This document shows, in pieces, positions 57,803-64,000 of a stretch of DNA of 64,000 nt (positions are counted from its first letter, which is position 1; each line of letters starts with the position of its first letter). The DNA is from Phoma sp. XZ068. Lineage: Eukaryota > Ascomycota > Dothideomycetes > Pleosporales > Didymellaceae. A program made the position numbers and the translations under genes. The notes beneath the pieces are model-generated. The model had not been told where the DNA came from, made no database searches, and saw only the letters and a program-made list of their open reading frames with translations. The stretch lies in assembly GCA_004835665.1 (NCBI GenBank), contig RBKR01000002.1:1922001-1986000 (forward strand). Reading direction: 5' to 3'.

Positions 57803-59116
57803 CTACTGTCCTGGCTCGTAATAACTCGCCGCAACACCCCCAGGCTTCTCGTTACTCGGCCCCGCCTGCGTCTGCGAATGCCTTGGTGGGAGCGGAGGCA
57901 AGGGCTGTTCACTCATCTGCTGCATACCCTGCCCTCCCAGTTGATGTCCGCCAGGTCCGCGCTGTTGGGCATACATCGGATGCTGCTGACCTTGCACAAA
58001 AGACCCTTGTCCCTGACCCGCGATACTGTTTGATTGACTTGGCAACGGGTGGTATGTCGGCTGCCATTGAGCGGTCCTCATATGCGCCTGCCCCGGTGGC
58101 GGTACAATCGCACCATTCTGCACCATCTTCGCGACAATGCCTGCAGCAATTTTCTCGGCGTCCGTGGACACCTTGGAATGGCGGTATTTATGGCAGTCTA
58201 CGCACGCCCAGACGAAGAGGGCAAAGTGCAGAACCAGCCCAATGAACTGGCACACCACACCCGTAAGCTCGACGCGTGCACGGTTGGGTTTGGCCTGCCA
58301 GAGCTGGTTCACATACGCGTCCATCTCCGCGCAGTTGTGAAAAGGGAAGTCGCTGTAGTAGTAGGAGCTGTAGCTGCTGGATGAGCCGTTGCAGGTACGC
58401 TCGTATGTCACACCCGAGTAATCACTGTCTTGTTCCCACACCCAAGTGTTGTTCTGCTGCAGCACGTAATCGCCGTATCGCGAGCTCCCTCCCCAACTGT
58501 AGCCGATCGAGCCGTGGTCGCCCCACTGCAGCACATTGAATAGCGCGACCATGGCGAAGAGCGCAGTAACAAGGAACCCAAGCCAGAGAAGCAAGTCCAT
58601 AGCAACACGCACGCCGGGGTGAACAGGGCGCTTGCGGAAGACGAACAGAGCGATGCAGAGCATGCACCAGATGATGGAAATGGAGAAAGTAATCAGGCCC
58701 CAGGGCAGAGACCAGGTGCTATCGTAGCCGTAGTCGTAGCCGGAAGGCAATTTGTTGGCAGTACTAAGGGCCCATGCTACGCAGCCGATGCCGACAATGC
58801 CAGAGAAAATGAGAGCGACATTAAAAGGCATCTTGAATTTCCACAGACGGTCGGCGGCGTTGAGTTGCTCATTGTAGGTCAGTGGCTCCGGGTCGGAAGA
58901 AGTGCCTTGGACAGGGTTGACTTGGCTGGGTGCGGTTGGTGGTGGTGTCATCAGAGGCGCATTTGGTGTTGGAGCCGTTGTGGCAGTAGCAGGTTGAGTT
59001 GGCAAGTTGGTAGTATGGGCGGATGGTGAGTTTGGGATGGCTGTTGTGTGTCCTGCTGGTGAGGTGGTCGTAATTTGTGGCGCTTGAGGCGCGGGTTGAG
59101 TTTGTGATGTAGACAT
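57803..59116 (-). CDS. Four-helix membrane protein, MARVEL-like topology
   Basis: A single-exon gene of 437 residues. The N-terminal 80 residues are Thr/Pro/Ala-rich and disordered. Four hydrophobic helices follow at about 98-118, 139-160, 171-196 and 283-308. The roughly 85-residue loop between helices 3 and 4 has Tyr/Ser/Gly-rich sequence and cysteines (RTCNGSS, FHNCAEM), and so is probably outside the cytosol. The C-terminal 130 residues are Gln/Pro/Gly-rich (QQHPMYAQQRGPGGHQ, PLPPLPPRHSQ). The topology resembles MARVEL-type tetraspan proteins of membrane domains, but no family signature is certain. It is transcribed in the same direction as VPS23, with 561 bp between them. Confidence 0.75.
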   Translation of the reverse strand: MSTSQTQPAPQAPQITTTSPAGHTTAIPNSPSAHTTNLPTQPATATTAPTPNAPLMTPPPTAPSQVNPVQGTSSDPEPLTYNEQLNAADRLWKFKMPFNVALIFSGIVGIGCVAWALSTANKLPSGYDYGYDSTWSLPWGLITFSISIIWCMLCIALFVFRKRPVHPGVRVAMDLLLWLGFLVTALFAMVALFNVLQWGDHGSIGYSWGGSSRYGDYVLQQNNTWVWEQDSDYSGVTYERTCNGSSSSYSSYYYSDFPFHNCAEMDAYVNQLWQAKPNRARVELTGVVCQFIGLVLHFALFVWACVDCHKYRHSKVSTDAEKIAAGIVAKMVQNGAIVPPPGQAHMRTAQWQPTYHPLPSQSNSIAGQGQGSFVQGQQHPMYAQQRGPGGHQLGGQGMQQMSEQPLPPLPPRHSQTQAGPSNEKPGGVAASYYEPGQ

Positions 59117-59677
59117 TATTATGTATGTATTGGGATGTTAATGAAAGCGAATGGCTGCGCGAAAGTCGCGCGAGGTGTAGATAACGAGCGTCTGAGAAGA
59201 AGAATGGAGAGACTAAGAGCGAGAAATTTGCACGGTAACTGGCTCTCCTTTGATTTATTTTGCCGCGAGCCAGGCGCGATGGTTGCCTGACGCTAGACGT
59301 GAATTTGGCGACAGATAGCTTTAATTAGATCGACGCGCAGGGTACGTGCGCTCGTACTAGACCGGTCGTCGCCTCCACATCGAGTTTATCCAGACCTCAT
59401 CATCAGTCAAGCATCTGTAAGCCTCAGGTGTCATTAAAGTGCATGCTTCTGCACGACTCTGCATCTCTTGTGTAGATGATTGAACCCGTCTCCATTGATG
59501 ACTGATCGGATAGCTCATGAACCGCTCTGGTGCTGGACGACGCAGATTTCACATACGGCCTAGATATTCGGATACTAGGCAGAATCATGGCTGGTTCGCT
59601 ACATGCACAGTCAGTGCTCTGTCGTACATGCGCAGTTGCCTGGACGAGGATCAGGTGGGCGAGTCTTGTCACGGATC
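59117..59677. other. Intergenic between the membrane protein gene and VPS23
   Basis: Holds the promoter of the membrane protein gene and the 3' region of VPS23. No gene or RNA was recognised. Confidence 0.5.
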
Positions 59678-61697
59678 TCACCGCATCTGGTATTCGTCCA
59701 GTGCCATGCCCTTTGCGATTTTCTTTATCAGCGCTTTCTTCAAGAATTGCTCCCGAGCCAGGCTTCGCGTTTGCTGTAACTTCATTAGTGTTCGGTAGTA
59801 ATATTTGGAAAATACATGACTTACCTTGACGAACACATCAGCGGTGACCCTCCCCCTGTCAAGTGCTCTGCCTAGGACGAACAGAGCATCAGCGATTCCT
59901 CGCTCTTCGGCAGCGAGCGTGTACAGCTGTTGTCCCACGACTGTAGGCGCTACGAGCACATCGTCGACGTCTGGTGCTTGGCTTCTCCGTGCATCATCCA
60001 TTGCGCGATCTGCTTCGACCATTGCACCTTTCAAAATCTGTTCATTGGAAGCCAGCGCAGCGTCCAACTGCTGCAATTCGCCCAGTTCGGATTGCAACCG
60101 TGAATACGCGGTTTGTAGTGCTTGCTGCTGTGCTTGGAGCGGCGCCACAGCAGCCTGGTTCGAGGCTACTACCTGGCGTGTCTGCGCGACAAGAGCGTGA
60201 CTGAGGGCCGTAAGAAGGGCATCCTTCTGCGGATTGGGTGGCACCGGAGGTACTGGCAGTGACGCTTGGTTGCCTTGTTGCGATGGAATGGTTACCTCAA
60301 GCGAATCATCGAGAAGGTTGACCGGGGGTGCTGCCTTGGGTGGTTGCGGAGCTGGTTGTGGTGGCGGCTGTTGATACTGTTGATATTGCTGGGGGTTTTG
60401 TGGCGGATAAGGCTGAGGAGGTTGTCGATACTGCGGCTGTTGCGGAGGTGTTTGGCCGTAGTTTTGAGTTGCAGCATGTGGACTGGAGTACTGCTGCGCT
60501 GGAGCACTGTTCGCAGGGGGTCGCTGGGGAGGTGCATGGCCTGCATAGCCCGATACTTGTCGCTGCCCCTGAGGTGTGATGGGACTGACAGGGCTCCCGA
60601 GTCCATGGGATGCGGGCTGAAAGCCTTGTGCATGTACGTGCGGCCGTGAGCCGTGCGAGACTGGGGTGGCTGGGCTTATATCGTAGCTTCCTTGTCGCTG
60701 TGGAGTGCTCTGCGGCTGTGGTGGTGCTTGCTGTGGCCACTGCGGCGGTGCAATGTGGGTGTTCCTATGCGGCTGCTGATACTGCTGCGCTGGAGGCAGT
60801 TGTTGCGGCGGATGCGGTGGAAGAGGGGGAGGTTGCGAGTATCTGTCGCTCTGCGGCTGCGGGGCTGGCCTGTTCTGCTCGTACGGTTTCGGCGGCTTTG
60901 GTGGAGGTGCAGGCGGACCTTCAGAGGGGCGCGGCGAAGCTGATGGGCCTGGCGTACCGTGTATCGATCGCCGGTATTCCGCGGGTGGTGGAGGAACGGG
61001 CGGGGGGTCCTGTTGCGCCGGCGCACTGTACTGCGGTTGAGGCTGCCTGGACCGGACAGGAGGCTCTTTGGCAAAGACGCCTCGAAGCACGGCAAGGAAG
61101 TCGAACAAGGTGGATTTCTGTAGCGACGTCAGCGACGGACCTTGCAGCCCAACTGGGGCTGCCATTGCCGTGCGCAGCGCATGCGGTACTCACGTCCCAG
61201 TACTTTGCCCACTGTGCCAGATATGGGTGATAGACCCGGCCGTCGCCGCTTACATGCTGGCCCGGTCGCACGAGCATGTCCTTGTCCGGCTGGATATATA
61301 CCATGGGCGGTTCGCGCGGGTAGGCGTAGGGCACCCATACGGCTACCGGGAAGCCGTACGTTGCGCCGCGGAAGGTAACAGGCAGCGTCCCGCTGAGGCG
61401 CAGGAGCAGGTTCGAAGCTCCATTTTCATAGGCTGCAGTGGTCAGTTGCTGTGCGCTTGTGGAATCATCGCAGCCCTGGGGCGTGTTGCGCGCTGGGGTA
61501 CGCACTGTAGACGTCGGTGCGCACCGAGAGGGACGGGTAGTGGGAGAGGGCCTCTGTGGCGTCGTGGTAGGTGCGATTGACGTCTGTGTAATTCTTCGGG
61601 GAGTGGTCAACATCAGCCGCCGTAGAGGGGAGTGAATACCTACGCTGGTCAGAACGCTGTATAACCAGTTGAGCGTCGTCTCAGGCACGCCGGCCAT
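59678..61697 (-). CDS. VPS23: ESCRT-I subunit Vps23/TSG101
   Basis: Five exons are 61,697-61,644, 61,593-61,506, 61,432-61,194, 61,117-59,825 and 59,773-59,678, with introns of 50, 73, 76 and 51 bp. The last intron has no stop in frame but carries GTAAGT...CACTAATG...ACAG and interrupts the conserved end. The product is 589 residues. Residues 1-150 form the UEV domain (TLNWLYSVLTS, HYPSLSVRTDVYTYENG, GTLPVTFRGATYGFP, RPGQHVSGDGRVYHPYLAQW), which binds ubiquitin on cargo. A Pro/Gln-rich linker with PPxY-like and polyproline stretches spans about 165-400. A coiled coil (about 425-480) and the steadiness box (LGRALDRGRVTADVFVK, QTRSLAREQFLKKALIKKIA) bind the ESCRT-I core. It acts at endosomes in multivesicular-body sorting. 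Confidence 0.92.
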
Positions 61698-62103
61698 GGC
61701 TGCACGTTCGAGGTCTTGCGGGGGAGGCTGGAGCTCCGCCGATGGATCCTAGCAACACGCCAAGGTCTCCGCTTCATCCAGACTGCTTGACAGTGAACTT
61801 GTGCGTAGCCGAGCTGCAGGATTGACACATGTCGCAATAAGGCAAACCGAGGGGTACAAAGTGTCATGGGTTTCGAGAGTGAGCGATCCAAGCTGTCATC
61901 ACCGTGCGGGTTGCAACGATGAGATCATCGAGTAATACGTCCAACATGAATGCAACATCAGCTTGCAGAGTTTCAACTTGCAGAGTAGTGTGTACAAGTC
62001 TCCATTCAATTACGCCTCAGCGAGCGTGTGCTTCCACCTATCGTGAAAACCAAATACGCCCAAATATTTTACAAGCATGCTCCGGGTATCCTCAACTTTT
62101 GGC
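61698..62103. promoter_or_regulatory. Intergenic: NFS1 3' region and VPS23 promoter
   Basis: 406 bp between the NFS1 stop and the VPS23 start on the same strand. Two short direct repeats of TTGCAGAGT occur at about 61,961-61,987. No further gene is recognised. Confidence 0.5.
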
Positions 62104-63724
62104 TCAGTGCTGACTCCACTCGATTGTGTTGAGATCAACACCCTCCTGTACCAACTCCCACAGCGGGCTGAGCTCGCGCAGGAATGTGACACGCTCCTTG
62201 ACAGCCTTCAGCACGTAATCAATTTCGGCATCTGTGGTGAATCGCCCAATTCCGAACCGGATACTGCTGTGGGCACTCTCGTCGCTGCTACCAAGCGCAC
62301 GGAGGACGTAACTGGGTTCCAGAGAGGCCGACGTGCAGGCACTGCCGGAAGACAGAGCAATATCCTTGAGCGCCATGAGCAGCGACTCGCCCTCGACGTA
62401 GGCAAAAGAAACATTGACGCAGCCGGGGTAGTGTCGTTCGCGATCGCCGTTTAGTGTGGTGTGCTCCATGGAGAGGAGGCCTTCGAGAAGGCGGTTCGAC
62501 AGAGCGGTAATGCGCTTTGTGTCGTACTGTGATAGGTTAGTAAAAGGCCAAGCCATACCAAGACGGCTGTACGTACCTCCATCTCCTCCTTACAGATGCG
62601 AGCGGCTTCACCGAAACCAATGGCAAGAGGCGGTGCCAAAGTACCACTTCGCAGACCACGCTCCTGGCCGCCTCCGCTGATGATGGGGTCGAGTCTGACC
62701 CTGGGCCTTCTGCGCACGTAGCAAGCACCGACTCCCTTGGGACCGTAGATCTTGTGGCCGGATATGGACATGAGGTCGACGTTCATCTTGTTGACATCGA
62801 TGGGGATCTTGCCAACGGCCTGGGCGGCGTCTGTGTGGAAGAAGATCTTCTTGGACCTGCACAGCCTGCCAATCTCCTCCATGGGCTGCACAACACCAAT
62901 CTCGTTGTTGACGGTCATGATGCTGACGAGGGCAGTCTCCGGGCGCATGGCGGCCTCGAGCTGGGCCATGTCGATCAGGCCGTTGCTCTGGACGGGGAGG
63001 TAGGTGACGGAGAAGCCCTCGTCCTGCAGATGGCGGCAGCTGTCCAGCACGCACTTGTGCTCGGTCTGGGCGGTGATGATGTGGTTCTTCTTGCCGGAGC
63101 GCTTGAAGAAGCGGGCGACGCCCTTGATGCTCATGTTGTTGCTCTCGGTGGCGCCGCTGGTGAAGATGATCTCCTTGGGGTCGGCGCCAATCAGGGCGGC
63201 AATGTGTGCGCGGGCATCCTCGACGGCCTTGTCCGTCTCCCAGCCGTAGGCGTGGGTGCGCGAGTGCGGGTTGCCGTACAGGCCCGTCATGAAGGGCAGC
63301 TGGGCGTCGACGACGCGCGGGTCCATGGGCGTGGTGGCCTGCATGTCCAGGTAGATGGGCCGCGAGCCCTGGTCCATGACCGTGGCCTGCTTCAGGATGC
63401 CTGCGGTTGTCAGTGCGGCTCAGTGACGGACGGCGGGCGGCGGCGCTCACCAGCAGTCGGGCTCAGCATGGCGTCGGCGGACAGGCCGGTGGTCGGCATG
63501 GTCGCGTCGGCGGCCCTCTCGCCCGTCTGGCTCAGGAAGGCCTTCTTCTCGGCCTGGATGGTCGTGTCGACGTTGACGGTGGCGTTGTGGGAGCGCGTCT
63601 CGGAGACGTAGCTGCGGCAGCTGGCCGCGGTGCGCAGGGGCGTGCGGGCAAACGCGGGGGCCGGGTACCTGCGCGCGGCAATGCGGAGGGCCTGCCTCGC
63701 GACCGTGGGGGCGACGGTCGACAT
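62104..63724 (-). CDS. NFS1: Mitochondrial cysteine desulfurase
   Basis: Exons 63,724-63,451, 63,400-62,577 and 62,526-62,104 are joined by two 50-bp introns (GTGAGC...CACTGAC...CGCAG and GTACGT...ACTAACC...CACAG) to give 506 residues. The Arg/Ala-rich N-terminus (about residues 1-45) is a mitochondrial presequence. The enzyme uses pyridoxal phosphate to take sulfur from cysteine and pass it to the Isu scaffold for Fe-S clusters. The PLP lysine is K308 (SISGHKIYGPKG), the persulfide cysteine is C430 (SSGSACTSASLEP) and HTDAAQAVGK is in place. The C-terminus ends DLNTIEWSQH, the conserved Nfs1 tail needed for partner binding. All key residues are present. Confidence 0.96.
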
Positions 63725-64000
63725 GGTGGTGATGGCTGTGCGTGGTGGTCGCGGTGGTCGGCGTGGTCGTGGTGGTGCCGGCGGAGCGTCGCTCGACTGG
63801 CTTTGCCGTGGGCCATGACGGCGACCCGCCCGCTAGAGCCAACGCCCGCGCGGATGACTAATGCGGACCCTGGCCATGACGGCGCCCGGATCGAGCGGAC
63901 CAGGACGACGACGCAGCGTGCGCGCAGACGAGGCGCTGCGAACGGCCAGCCGCCGTGGTGAAGCACTGCAGTCGTGCCCCGGGCCAGCGACGCCCGCAAC
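63725..64000. promoter_or_regulatory. NFS1 upstream region
   Basis: GC-rich sequence upstream of the NFS1 start, running off the window. Overlapping open frames on both strands reflect GC richness and are not supported as genes. Confidence 0.4.

Noticed and set aside
60610..61230. 206-codon plus-strand open frame opposite VPS23
   Set aside because: It is antisense to the Pro/Gln-rich VPS23 exon; such exons leave long open complementary frames. The minus-strand frame has conserved domains and splice sites.
62754..63611. 285-codon plus-strand open frame opposite NFS1
   Set aside because: It is the complement of GC-rich NFS1 coding sequence, while NFS1 on the minus strand has all catalytic residues.

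Overview
The window is nuclear DNA of a filamentous ascomycete with strong repeat-induced point mutation (RIP). It falls into two parts. Positions 1 to about 45,835 are an AT-rich, almost CpA/TpG-free block in which every old transposon is shot through with TAA/TAG codons. Positions about 45,836 to 64,000 are ordinary gene-dense DNA with short introns (46-113 bp, GT...AG, CTAAC/CTGAC-like branch sites). This two-compartment layout and the gene set suggest a Dothideomycete, probably Pleosporales-like; that assignment is inference.

AT block, left to right. A RIP-dead Fot1/pogo DNA transposon (44-8,660) is split by a complete chromovirus-type Ty3/gypsy element (1,064-7,811, minus strand, 484-bp LTRs, TSD TAAGC). 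After LTR fragments comes a second gypsy element on the plus strand (11,143 to about 16,960). A large block from about 17 to 39 kb holds minus-strand coding remnants, a 71-bp tandem repeat and a plus-strand KDZ/Plavaka-like transposase remnant (about 27,540-31,940). Two young insertions interrupt it and are not RIP-mutated: a solo LTR (23,167-23,674, TSD GCTTA) and an intact pogo/Fot1-class transposon (27,803-29,651) with a complete 566-codon DD35D transposase. Further right are a deleted gypsy copy (39,699 to about 42,080), another solo LTR and a second RIP-dead Fot1 copy (to 45,018).

Gene-rich part. At the border sit two divergently transcribed genes for small secreted proteins: one resembling the celp0028-type fungal effectors (45,838-46,631, minus) and a cysteine-rich one (47,677-48,037, plus). 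They share a 1-kb intergenic region with three diverged ~105-119-bp repeats. Conserved housekeeping genes follow: ELP2 (Elongator), TDP1 (tyrosyl-DNA phosphodiesterase, with two N-terminal ubiquitin-interacting-motif-like segments), an F-box/LRR-like protein, a four-helix membrane protein, the ESCRT-I subunit Vps23/TSG101 and mitochondrial cysteine desulfurase NFS1.

The housekeeping genes work in separate pathways and show no sign of a cluster. The two secreted-protein genes next to the repeat block fit the effector-at-isochore-edge arrangement known from plant-associated fungi. I saw no rRNA, tRNA, CRISPR or bacterial operon features.
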